Assembly (NCBI GenBank): GCA_016630955.3
Contig: CM049987.1
Location: forward strand, 992,001 to 1,056,000
Direction of reading: 5' to 3'
Length of the DNA: 64,000 nucleotides
DNA from: Didymella arachidicola
Taxonomy: Eukaryota > Ascomycota > Dothideomycetes > Pleosporales > Didymellaceae
Part shown: one piece after another, positions 44,108-53,940 of the stretch
Layout: each line of letters starts with the position of its first letter
Numbering within the stretch: position 1 is the first letter of the stretch
Position numbers and translations under genes: made by a program
The notes under the pieces: generated by a model
Database searches by the model: none
Seen by the model: only the letters and a program-made list of their open reading frames with translations
What the model was told of the DNA's origin: nothing

Positions 44108-44904
44108 ATGAAATTTTCGACGCTCTTTACCTTTGCCAGCACTGCTGCGCTTGCCCTGGCGGCCCCCACCACGCCGGCTTCTGCTCTCTCCAAGCGTGCC
44201 GACTTCTGCGGCCAATGGGACAACCAGGTCCAGGGCTCATACACTATCTACAACAACCTCTGGGGTCGCGACCAGGCCACCTCCGGCAGCCAATGCACCG
44301 GCGTTGACGGTCTCAGCGGCAGCACGCTTAAGTGGCACACTAAGTGGTCCTGGGCTGGCGGGTATGTTCCTTTCCTCTACCTCACACCCCTGATACTAAA
44401 GTCTGCAGCGCCGGACACGTCAAGTCCTACGCAAACGTCGTGACAAAGATCACCCAAAAGGCCATCTCCTCCATCACCTCGCTCCCCTCGACATGGACCT
44501 GGACATACACCGGCTCCAACATCATCGCCAACGTTGCGTACGACATCTTCACCGGCGCCACTGCCACTGGCTCCGCACAGTATGAAGTCATGATCTGGTT
44601 GTCTGCGCTCGGTGGCGCGGGACCTATCTCGTCGACTGGCAGTGCGATTGCGACTGTCACTGTTGCGGGCAAGCAGTTCAAGCTTTACAAGGGCCCTAAC
44701 GGACAGATGACTGTCTTCTCTTTCGTTGCTGTCAACCCGATCAACAGCTTCAACGGCGACCTGAACGAATTCCTGGTCTACCTTCGCGGAAGCCAGGGTC
44801 TTCCTCGCAGCCAGATCCTGCAGTCTGTTGGTGCTGGTTCTGAGCCGTTCTCTGGCTCGAACGCGGTCTTCACTACGACTGCTTACACTTTGTCTGAGAA
44901 ATAA
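44108..44904 (+). CDS. Secreted GH12 endoglucanase/xyloglucanase
   Basis: Two exons, 44108-44361 and 44409-44904 (47-bp intron GTATGT...CTGCAG), phase-consistent, 249 residues. Signal peptide MKFSTLFTFASTAALALA, then a short propeptide ending in a Kex2-type KR (SALSKR/ADFCGQWD). GH12 landmarks: FCGQWDNQVQGSYTIYNNLW, SQCTGVDGLSG (disulfide Cys pair), KWHTKWSWAGG, the nucleophile Glu in YEVMIWLSALG, and the acid/base Glu in GSEPFSGSNAVF. The enzyme cleaves internal beta-1,4 bonds of cellulose or xyloglucan; in plant pathogens this family can also be recognised as a surface elicitor. Exact substrate is not readable from sequence. It lies 3 kb from the glycoside cluster but is separated from it by the HET gene, so membership is doubtful. 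Confidence 0.95.
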
Positions 44905-45267
44905 GCATGCAAGGCATGTCCGCGAGGTACTAGTTTCTGTAGGCAAAAACCGCGATGGTGATTCGATTTCTAGTATATATTTTGTTCGTACATATCAAAA
45001 TGCTCATACAAAGGCTCATAGGCCACAGTCCAGCGAGCGCGATACGAAAATGACAGTGACAGACTGACAGGGAGAAACAGAATCCAGTGTCCAGGATATT
45101 GCAGCCGAGAGCGCCAATAAACTTCATGTAGGTTTCTATTGTCCTCTCGATCAGGGCCAAGATTTGTGCGATTGACGTGACGTTGAGGTTCAGTCCTTTC
45201 TTAACTTTTGCTGACGGTGAGAAGGACTTGGCGCTCTTGCGCAACCCGAAGGGTAAAGCCGAATGAG
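44905..45267. other. Intergenic
   Basis: About 360 bp between GH12 and the HET gene. Nothing recognised. Confidence 0.45.
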
Positions 45268-47214
45268 ATGAGCATTGTGGGGCGCCTTTGCTCACGAAAT
45301 TCGGACAGCCTAAAGCTCAGACGTGACATGCCACTCCTCATGTCGCCGCTAACCACCGACTTCCAATACACTCCACTCACTCAGCCGAAAGAAGAGATCA
45401 GACTGCTACAAGTCTTACCTGGAAATGGGCCTATCGAGCTCGCCTTGCATACCTATAAATTTTCTGAAGACCTCAACTATGTGGCCTTGTCCTACGAGTG
45501 GGCATCTGAGGAAGACAAGAAAGATATCACCGTCAATGGATCGAATGTCACTGTGCGCTGGAACCTGTGGGAAGCTCTGAAGAGTCTACGGCAATTCCAA
45601 TCAGATCGCTCGAATGTCCGCCTGTTCGAAGATGACGCGCCACAATTCTGGATCGATGCTGTATGCATAGACCAGCACGATGAGATAGAGAAAGAACATC
45701 AAGTCGCCATGATGGGTCGCATTTTTCGCTGCGCATCACACACTATCGCTTGGCTGGGGCCAGAGGCGGAGTTTTCGGCTCTTGCCATGGGTTGCATGTC
45801 CAATCGCGAACTGGCCCTCACGGTGATATCAGCACTTCGCAAGCTCTTCAACCGGACATATTTCAGGCGCCTTTGGATCGTGCAAGAAGTCGTCCTCGCA
45901 CAAAAGCTGCACTTCGCATGCGGACAGTCGACAATCTCTTGGCAGACTTTTGCCGACTTCTGGGATGGATCAGAGACTTTCATGTTCACACCCTGGGGTC
46001 GCTGGGTAGACCGACTACCACGGCAGCTTGTAGACATAAGAAAGGTTCTTGATGAAAGTTGCGACGGGCGTCAATCATCGCAGTCGATTTTAACCTTCCT
46101 CCTACAATCCGCACATCGAAGATACTGTAGAGATGTCCACGACAGACTCTATGCTCTACTTGGTCTTTTGCAGTGGGACTCGACACCCTTCAGCTTCGAC
46201 ATTGACTACGGAATGCGTGTGGAAGAGCTCATAATACGCATCGAAAAGTATATCAATCCGGACCCGGCTATGAAGAGCTATAACAGTGCGTTCACTATTC
46301 TCGAGGCCTTCAAGCTACAGGTAGCTTCTGAGGTGCGAGGAAGAGTGGCTTGGTACTGGAAGATCATGGACGTACTGCATACTTTCAGTAATTCAGTGGG
46401 CATGTTCCAAAGGTTGATGACGCTCGAGAGCCAGAAAATGAGATTCTTGATCCGCCAGATCGCCTGCTGGACTATCGCTGGATATGGTATCGATCTGTTC
46501 ACGTCTAAGGACAAAGATGTTTCCCCGACATCAACAATAAACGTCTCCGTTGGAATGGATTTCCCGAGACTAGATGCAGGTAGCACTAGGCAACAGCATA
46601 TCACTGCGACGTGGACTTATAGGGACGACCATTGGTCGTACTGCATCAAGCTACGACACTGCCCTTGGCCACCGCATGGCTGGCCAGATGGTTACACAAT
46701 GAATCAGAAAGAGTCTGTACAATGTCGCAAACTCCTTGAAGAATTCGACGAGAATGTGCAAATCCTTCTCCAAATGCCCGCCCACCTCACTGAGTTCCAA
46801 GTTGATGGATCACGGAAATTTCGAGGAAGTAATGCGGTACACGTTCCTGCCCAAGTGGAATCAGCTGCCTATTCCAGTCTTCTAGCGCGTTTGGTCCATG
46901 ATGAGTACGATGTCTTGACGTTTCCAAGACTTTCGAGCTTGGAGATGTTGCGAGGGCAGACGTGCCCTCATAGTGAGGACCTTGAGACCTTCTTGAAGCG
47001 ATCTTTGTATGGCGAATACTTTATGGATATCTACGAGAAACACAACTTAGAAGACTTCTCATGGCCTGAGAACGCTCTGAAGTCACTTGACATTCAGATC
47101 GTAAGAGGGACGAGTAGTCACGGAGATCCCACTTTGAGTACAAAGACTCTGACAGCAGCGCTCTTTAGAGTCGAATTGTCGTCACCAGAAGAGGGGAAGC
47201 CCGCGTTTAGATGA
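45268..47214 (+). CDS. HET-domain (heterokaryon incompatibility) protein
   Basis: Single exon of about 648 residues; ATG 45268 is the first in frame, and ATG 45328 (MPLLMSPLTTDFQYTPL) is an equally good start. The N-terminal HET domain is complete: NYVALSYEWASEEDKKDITV, then FWIDAVCIDQHDEIEKEHQV, MMGRIFRCASHTIAWLGP, and FRRLWIVQEVVLAQ. The conserved RDVHDRLYALLGLLQW follows. The C-terminal half is variable and unassigned, with no NACHT, WD40 or ankyrin repeats. HET proteins trigger regulated cell death after non-self fusion or act in fungal immunity; many copies per genome are of unknown role. It is convergent with the regulator gene, ending only about 100 bp from it. Confidence 0.92.
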   Translation: MSIVGRLCSRNSDSLKLRRDMPLLMSPLTTDFQYTPLTQPKEEIRLLQVLPGNGPIELALHTYKFSEDLNYVALSYEWASEEDKKDITVNGSNVTVRWNLWEALKSLRQFQSDRSNVRLFEDDAPQFWIDAVCIDQHDEIEKEHQVAMMGRIFRCASHTIAWLGPEAEFSALAMGCMSNRELALTVISALRKLFNRTYFRRLWIVQEVVLAQKLHFACGQSTISWQTFADFWDGSETFMFTPWGRWVDRLPRQLVDIRKVLDESCDGRQSSQSILTFLLQSAHRRYCRDVHDRLYALLGLLQWDSTPFSFDIDYGMRVEELIIRIEKYINPDPAMKSYNSAFTILEAFKLQVASEVRGRVAWYWKIMDVLHTFSNSVGMFQRLMTLESQKMRFLIRQIACWTIAGYGIDLFTSKDKDVSPTSTINVSVGMDFPRLDAGSTRQQHITATWTYRDDHWSYCIKLRHCPWPPHGWPDGYTMNQKESVQCRKLLEEFDENVQILLQMPAHLTEFQVDGSRKFRGSNAVHVPAQVESAAYSSLLARLVHDEYDVLTFPRLSSLEMLRGQTCPHSEDLETFLKRSLYGEYFMDIYEKHNLEDFSWPENALKSLDIQIVRGTSSHGDPTLSTKTLTAALFRVELSSPEEGKPAFR

Positions 47215-47315
47215 TACTACCGACCATCTTTCGTTTTTCGAATATATGGCTTGTGTCCGATCCTTTCTGTGCCGCAAACCTCGTTTTGCCTTTCATGAGA
47301 TCAACACAGTGATCA

Positions 47316-48956
47316 TCATGCTGTCGAAAGCGATGTCGCAAGCGTTACCAGCGCTCCCAAGCCATCCATGCCCGCGCACCAGTCCTGCCAGTTCCTTGCA
47401 CTCTCCTCCTCTTCAACCTCTGATGTAATACCGACCTCACCTGGCATCACGATCTGCTGCTCCTGCAACTTCACCATCTGCCCACTGGTTAGCACACCAA
47501 ACACACCCAGGTCTGCCTCATCGCGAGTCTTCTCCGCAATCCAACTCTGCGCATCAGGTGCCTCCCACAGCTGTTTCTTGGCTGGTAAAGGGGCAAGGAG
47601 GAAGCCATCAGGGTCGGTACAGGCTGTCGCAGGATCCAGCGAGTACAGCATCTTAAGAATTTGAAAGACGAGTACGATCCTTCGTCGGGATTCTTCGAAA
47701 ATCCAGTCGTGACGGTCTAGGCCTGAACGGAGACCTGAGCGTGCGACGCAGAGTCCAAAGTTGACTTGCTCGTTGAGAGTGCAGGCTACGATATGTGAAA
47801 GGTCAGCTGTGGCATGATCTACGGATTGGCAGGAGAGACAGACAAATAGGGTTGATAGGAGCAAGACGTCATGGCTGTTGTCTGCTGTCTCGCCTTCTTG
47901 CAGTCGGACGAGGATATAAACTGTCAACGCCTGCATAGCAGATAGTAAGTTCCATTTATTGAAGCTAGGCATCTTGAGCTGTCAGCTATGAGCCCAAAAT
48001 GGCTGGGGAGATGATATGTACTTCAACTTGCAGCCTTTCACATTCCAGTCTGACGTTCTTCCAAAACAACCTGCGGCTTCCTTGTGCCCCGCCGGAAATC
48101 ATTTGCATCAGTGTTGCACAAGTAGTCAGCGACTCGAATCACTCATCCAAATTGTGCACATTGTGCCCAAGCGAGTACGGGTGGACAAATGGCGGCAGAG
48201 CTCCTGGGCCATGCATCATCTTCGGAAAGGATGCCAGTATGTGGGTCATGATTGTTGCACTGGGTGACGTTTGAGGTATGATTGAATTGCTTTGGCCAAA
48301 CGACCGAAGATGGTAGTCAGGCATTCGTGGTATCAGTGGTGAATCGGACGGCGCCGCGATGAATGTCTGGTCTGTCCAGACATTTCTTTGGCCGGGTGGA
48401 ATGGGTGGTAGGATCACCGGTCCCCATTTATTCTCAAAGCTGAGATCTCCATGCGGCAGACCCCAGTCAGGTAGTCCTAGACCAGAAGGTGCAGTTGACG
48501 AGCCCGGGAGGCAGTCAGTGGCTCCCACGCATCCTGAACTCTCACTCAACAATGGAGGAGTCGAAGTGGCATTTGCCAGAACCATGCTACTTAAGATTTC
48601 CGGCTGATTTTTTGAAACCATACTAGCACTGGTCCTTGGTTCGAAATCGGCTTTTGGGATTGGATAACTGCAAGCGATCTGCCGTGCTGCACATCTTCCG
48701 CAAGATGGCCTTACGCTATCACATCGTGTCTTTGCTCTAACGCACACTTCGCAGGAGCGAATTCTGACTTTCCGGCTTGTTGCTTTCTTATTGCGGCAAT
48801 AGTACGAATGTCTTTTCAAAGATGCCTCTGTAGTGTCGTTAACCAGTGATCCAATCATTGCGCGAGTAAAGCTGCATGGTCTACAACTTACTTACCTTTG
48901 TCGAACGGCTTGCAACAAAATTCGCAGCGCAAGATTGCCTCCACTGTCGATTGCAT
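47316..48956 (-). pseudogene. C2H2 plus Zn2Cys6 transcription factor with an in-frame TGA
   Basis: Gene model: exons 48956-48896, 48827-48022 and 47972-47316; splice phases agree and the model spans 507 codon positions. The N-terminus has one zinc finger split by intron 1 (RCEFCCKPFDK/EASLKRHSYYC), followed at once by a binuclear cluster CEVCVRAKTRCDSVRPSCGRC. This tandem C2H2-Zn2Cys6 layout is typical of fungal pathway regulators. A TGA at 48139-48141 (about codon 250) interrupts the frame. Beyond it the same frame continues with family-like sequence (LTTCATLMQMISGGAQGSRR, then LFWKNVRLECERLQVE) into exon 3 (NLLSAMQALTVYILVRL; DRHDWIFEESRRRIVLVF). No intron that removes only the TGA is visible. 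Either a recent nonsense mutation, a sequencing error, or a truncated 249-residue DNA-binding protein. Divergent from the dehydrogenase gene. Confidence 0.75.
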
Positions 48957-49318
48957 GATTGCTGAGGAGACTGTACAGATTGAACAGTCCGTTGAGCTTC
49001 GTCTGACTGCGAGCTAGCCTTGTAAGCTACCTAGGTACCATTTGTAAGCGTCGATCTTCTCCATTTCAGGACTAGCCACGGACGGAGCATTTTGTACAGT
49101 CTGTCTGCCTCATCGCGCAGGCTCATGGGTGATCCAAACCTCCTCGATAGCTTCGGAGAACTGAAATTGAACTTTCCAGGTGCTGACCAAGTCCAGATTC
49201 TCGCGATGGCGAGAGGAGTATTAAAGAGAGCGTCTCTCGAGCTTCGTGGTATCTACAATATCGACCATTCGCGAAGCAACTCACATTACCCAAATCAACC
49301 TTTTGCCTTGCATCCGAA
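48957..49318. promoter_or_regulatory. Divergent promoter, regulator / dehydrogenase
   Basis: 362 bp between the divergent starts of the zinc-cluster gene and the SDR gene, an arrangement common for fungal pathway regulators and their first target. No specific operator is claimed. Confidence 0.5.
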
Positions 49319-50236
49319 ATGTCTTCTCAGATTGGATCCCCTACAAAGATCTACCATAAGGCACCTTACCCTTCCATCGACCCGAAACGACCTGAGCTGT
49401 CAGCCAAAGGCAAGGTTGTCGTCGTGACAGGAGGCGGCACCGGCATAGGAGCGGAAACAGCGAAATACTTTGCACGAGCAGGCGCATCACTTATTGCTAT
49501 ACTCGGTCGGCGCGAACAACCTCTGCTTGACACTAAAGCCGCTATTGAGGCCGAGAACCCTGCGACCGAAGTACTTGCAATTCCCGCAGACATCACGGAT
49601 CTTGCCTCTGTCGAACTAGCTTTCGCTCAAGCTGCTCGCAACTCCAAAGTTGACGTCCTGGTCAGCAACGCTGCAGTCATGGGCACGAAGGCACCCATTA
49701 TGTCGCAGACCAGCGCTGACATGCTCTCCGGAATCACCATCAACATCCAAGGTAACTTCAACGTGGCCACTACCTTCCTCAAGCATGCCGTACCGGAGCC
49801 CACTATCATTGAAGTGAACTCTGCTGCCGCGCACATCACTGTCACGCCTGGATTCGCGTCGTACAACATCGCTAAGATAGCTACGGCGCGTTTTTACACC
49901 TCTCTTGCTTTTGAACATCAAAGACTTTCTGTATACTCAATCCAACCTGGAGCAGTGGACACCGAAATGAACAAGAAATCGGGTTACCAGGAGAAAAAGG
50001 AAGGCGAAGACTGGGACTGGGAAGATGGCAGTGGTGCAGCTGACATGCTGGGCAAATATGACGATGCGGGCCTGCCGGCGGGCTTCATAGTCTGGCTGGC
50101 GAGTCCTGAGGGCAAGTTCCTCAAGGGCCGGTACTTGTGGGCCAATTGGGATGTTGATGAGCTCAAGGCGCGGAAGGAGGAGATCGAGCAGTCGAACCTG
50201 CTGGAGCTCGGACTCATTGGTTGGCCTTTTCATTGA
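49319..50236 (+). CDS. Short-chain dehydrogenase/reductase (classical SDR)
   Basis: Single exon, 305 residues, NAD(P)-dependent oxidoreductase. Rossmann cofactor motif KVVVVTGGGTGIG at about residues 32-44; stabilising DVLVSNAAV (NAA variant of NNAG); catalytic Ser in EVNSAAAH and the Tyr-Lys pair in YNIAK (Y-x3-K); QPGAVDTEM after it. The roughly 30-residue N-terminal lead (MSSQIGSPTKIYHKAPYPSI) and an acidic WDWEDGSGAADMLGKYDD insertion near the C-terminus, where substrate-binding loops lie, are seen in a fungal SDR subgroup without a defined substrate. In context it may act on a released sugar such as rhamnose or on the aglycone; that is inference from neighbours only. Confidence 0.93.
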   Translation: MSSQIGSPTKIYHKAPYPSIDPKRPELSAKGKVVVVTGGGTGIGAETAKYFARAGASLIAILGRREQPLLDTKAAIEAENPATEVLAIPADITDLASVELAFAQAARNSKVDVLVSNAAVMGTKAPIMSQTSADMLSGITINIQGNFNVATTFLKHAVPEPTIIEVNSAAAHITVTPGFASYNIAKIATARFYTSLAFEHQRLSVYSIQPGAVDTEMNKKSGYQEKKEGEDWDWEDGSGAADMLGKYDDAGLPAGFIVWLASPEGKFLKGRYLWANWDVDELKARKEEIEQSNLLELGLIGWPFH

Positions 50237-51276
50237 GGCCATCGCTCATCTGAAAGACATTCTTTATATATTGGAGGGCGGCGCTTGCTTTTACTCTAGT
50301 TGATCATGATATCTGTTGTTAGTAGTCTCCTTATGCGCGAGTAGTGCAATTTCGATATGACGTCAAGAGTCCCACTTCAGGCAAGCGTACTTTGCACGTT
50401 GACGCGTCTGATGAATCTAATTTTTATCTCATAGAAAATCGGTATGGGAGTCAGGAATAGATCAGATTACTTTTGACGGTGTCCTGGACATGCGGGCTCT
50501 ACGAGACCTTCAAGAACACGATTGTTGAGATACCTGACTGATATAGGAAAGGGAGACTGCGATGCGGCTGGGGCGGGAATGAAGGGGCTCTAGATCAGGA
50601 CAGAACAACTTGCTACATATACGCGTGAAACAGAACTATAATACGTTCCACGATCCCAACTTTACTTGCCTGTCGGCTGCGCAGGAAGCTGCCGTCCTCC
50701 TGCTTGGCCTTGACGCCAAGGCCGCCTGCGCGCGCTCTACTGTCTTCTCAAGCCATCTGCATCTGTCAGCTGTTCTTGCGAAAACTTTCGTCGCCCTCTG
50801 GTGCCATTGAAACAAACGACGGCTCGTCTACTGCTAAGCATCGATCTTCGAGTGCACTTTGGTACCGTCACGGTGGCAAAAGAAACCTTGGAATGCCTCG
50901 CCTACACTATCGCGGAACTAATGCTCCATGGATACCAGGTTCTCGTTTCCAGCGATAGCAGTGGTCTCTAATGTGAAATGTTATTCTAGGATTACAATCC
51001 TTGTCTCACGAGCAACTGCGTCAGTGCAAGTACCAGAGGGGTGTCACACCACTATATTTTAATTTTCTTGTTTGTTGAATATTCTTACAAACTCAGAAGT
51101 GAGTCTACGACCGTAAAGCTTCTTTCGAGAACTACCTCGGTACCTAGGATATGAGCTGCGTAAAATGTTAATTATCTGCTGCGCTGACGAAGACAGAGAG
51201 CGCTCGAGATGTGTACACTGAGAACATTCGTACAATCGTGCAGAACCCTTCTCTAAGGCCTTCTGTTCCCTTTTTA
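50237..51276. other. Intergenic, convergent 3' ends
   Basis: About 1 kb between the SDR (+) and sugar transporter (-). No credible gene or repeat seen. Confidence 0.5.
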
Positions 51277-53051
51277 TCAAATTGGGTTCTGTGCCTTTAA
51301 TATGCGCTGAGTTGCAGTTTCGGTCTTTGCAAATCGCCAAGGTTTTATTTTCCTTTCGAACAACTCATCCAACTCGGCAGCTGAACGACTATAGACCTGT
51401 TAGTATGGATCTCAACTGGTTCTAAAGTCTCATATTTGACTTACCCTTTTGTCTCAGGAATCAAAAACCAGATGCCGATTGCAAACGGGAGTCCCACTCC
51501 GGCATAGAACCAACCAGTCTTGTAGCCCCAGTTCCATGCGTTGGCGTTCGTCATGTAAGGAACAAGCACATTCATTGCAACGCCAACGACACAAGTGCAT
51601 GCAGCGCCAAAGCCGGCTGTGTAAGGTCGCAGTCGCTGTGAAGAGATCTCACCAATGTAGCCCCAGCCTGCGGCTCCGTTGGCCGTAAGGCCTACATCTG
51701 TCGTACTGGTCAGTATACCATTCAATAACAGACCACCGTTGTTGACTTACTCCAGCAGCATGCGAAGAATACAAACAAGTAGTCTGTGGCTCTGACTTTC
51801 TTGGTGACACCGAGGATTCCGATGCACATACATGCGACCCAACACATCGTGGTGCCAGTACAAGCAATCCAGCGTCTACCTAGTCGATCTGCGACTAGGA
51901 CTATCAATAGAACTGTTGCGATGTTGAGTGACGATGTGATACACTTGATTTTGAATGGATCGGTCAGTCCGGCCTGTTGGAAGAAGTACGCTCCGAAAGT
52001 GCCAAACAGGGTCAGGCCAATGAACTGTTGAGACATGTTGGTCCATAGAGAGATCAGAGTGCGCATACCGTCTGTTCCTCGGAAAATAGCAGTCCAGTGC
52101 TCGCGACGTTGTTCAGCTGCCACCTCACGCTCGTGCTCGACAGCAAGTACCAGCAGCTGGACCTGATGGTCGACATTGTAGCCTGGAATTTTTCCATTGA
52201 GTTTGTTGAGCTCCTTCTTTGCACGATCAATCTTGTTGGCATTGACACACCAAGCCGGACTCTCAGGTAGAAAGAGATAGATGGCGAACATGATACCAAT
52301 CTGCGCCCATTGAGTGTAAATCGGCTCCAGCCAATGGTAGGGTTTCGTCTTCGACATGGTCTGGAGCGCGATGTACGAGAAGAACGATCCGACAGTCCAC
52401 CAGAAGCTGTAGCACATCAACATGCTGCCCCTGATGCGGACGGGCGCCACCTCGGCGATGTATGTGGGTAGTGTAGATTGCAAACAACCGACACCGATGC
52501 CAGCGAGCAGCTTTGCAACAAGCCAGACCTCCCATTTGCGTGCAACCGACTCCACCACGACACTAAGAGCCAGAATGACCCAGTAGGTGAACATGGCAAC
52601 TTTCCTGCCGTAGCGGCTGGAGAGGAATGGGATTGTGGTCATTCCAATAATCTGACCGACAGATTGTGTACAGCTCCAGCCGACAAGAATCGGGGACTCG
52701 AGGTACAAGGCACCTTTGGCGTTGAGTTTTGTGGCAAAAGTCCTTACGAAGCCTTTGTTCGCAATGACACTAGCATTCATTCTGAAGATGCCGTCAGCAG
52801 GTACTCTGGAGATGCGCGTAAATAGGAACGAACCCGATTTGGTATCCATCGGTCGCAGCGCTGAAAGCAGCCGCGAAACAAGCTAAGGTAGCCCATTTGA
52901 ATGTTTTGATTGTTTCAATAGGTGTCAAGTGCTCGTAACCGGATGTTGCCTGACCTCGGGCGGCGGCGTCAACGAGGACATCCTTTGGATTAACACCTTC
53001 GTCACGAGTTTCAACATGGTCGATAGCAGTGGTTGGCTTCTCGCTCGCCAT
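51277..53051 (-). CDS. MFS sugar porter (hexose/oligosaccharide transporter)
   Basis: Four exons: 53051-52834, 52781-51751, 51697-51445 and 51388-51277, phase-consistent, 537 residues, 12 predicted helices. The first intron uses a weak donor (GTTCGT) with a good branch CTGAC and acceptor TTCAG. Sugar-porter signatures: DGYQIGMNASVIANKGFV in TM1 (maltose-permease-like), RYGRKVAMFTYW, LLAGIGVGCLQSTLPTYIAE followed by VAPVRIRG, LPESPAWC, DRLGRRWIA, GYIGEISSQRLRPYTAGFG and IPETKGRS. The TM1 and GEISSQRLR pattern matches fungal alpha-glucoside/oligosaccharide-type porters rather than yeast Hxt transporters. Position beside intracellular GH78 and GH1 enzymes suggests import of a rhamnosylated di- or oligosaccharide or glycoside; the substrate is inferred. 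Confidence 0.93.
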
Positions 53052-53940
53052 GATGTGTATAACAATATTAAGTATGATAAAGATATCTTGACTGCGCGAA
53101 TTGTCCTTCTTATAGGTAGCAACAAGCACGCCACGTGCCTGGCCTTGAGCGCAGACCTCAAGCCACAAAAGTTTAAGCAGATGTGGCACATACTCGAGAT
53201 CCTTCATTCGGTATATGAAGACCCGAAGGCGTCCATGTACCAACCTGGTGGGAACTAAGTTCTCAATGCGGGGAAGGTCCGGGGCGAATCTGGAGAAGTG
53301 GGATCTATTCGACCCATGTCCTAGCTCTTGCCGAGACCGAGTCCGAACCCCGCGCGCGGCATGTAGGATGCAGGTTCAAAGGCCGACAATGCTTAGCGCT
53401 CCTTAAGGGCTCTAAAATTGCCTACCCCTGCACACCGTATTCACACCATTCACCGTATAAAGTTTATAAGCCCAAACGAATTGTCACAAGGTGACAGGGG
53501 GTCGGGGGAAGAATCAGATTCGAGTGATCGAATTGCGGCACTTCAACGACCGAAGGAAAGCTGCAGGCTACGCCTGGGCTAGCTCAATCTTAATTGGATG
53601 GGTCTATACCATGATCAGCTTCCAATTACCTTGTGGCCAGCCTGATAGCTTCGGACGTTGTTACCATGTGACCCGACGGTGTAGAAAAGCCTCCACTATC
53701 GAGATCTCAGCTGAGCACATGCTCGACAGTAGTGCCGCAGCAAGAGTCAAAGCTGCATGTGGAGCTGAGCATAGTTCACGAATTTGAGACAGATGTTTAC
53801 CTCGATTCGGAATGTGGTGTTCTTTCCAAACCCATGCATTCGGCGTTGGAGAAAATGTGAACCGGGTGGATCTCAGAGGCACAGATCGGTTCATTGAGGC
53901 GCTGTTGATCGAGTTCGAATTTGAATTGAAGTGAATATTA
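53052..53940. other. Intergenic; transporter promoter and GH78 3' flank
   Basis: About 890 bp between two minus-strand genes. No open frame of interest; nothing recognised. Confidence 0.45.

Noticed and set aside
47316..48858. Reading the regulator as two separate genes split at 48139
   Set aside because: The downstream half has no start context of its own, and the frame and family-like sequence continue straight across the TGA.
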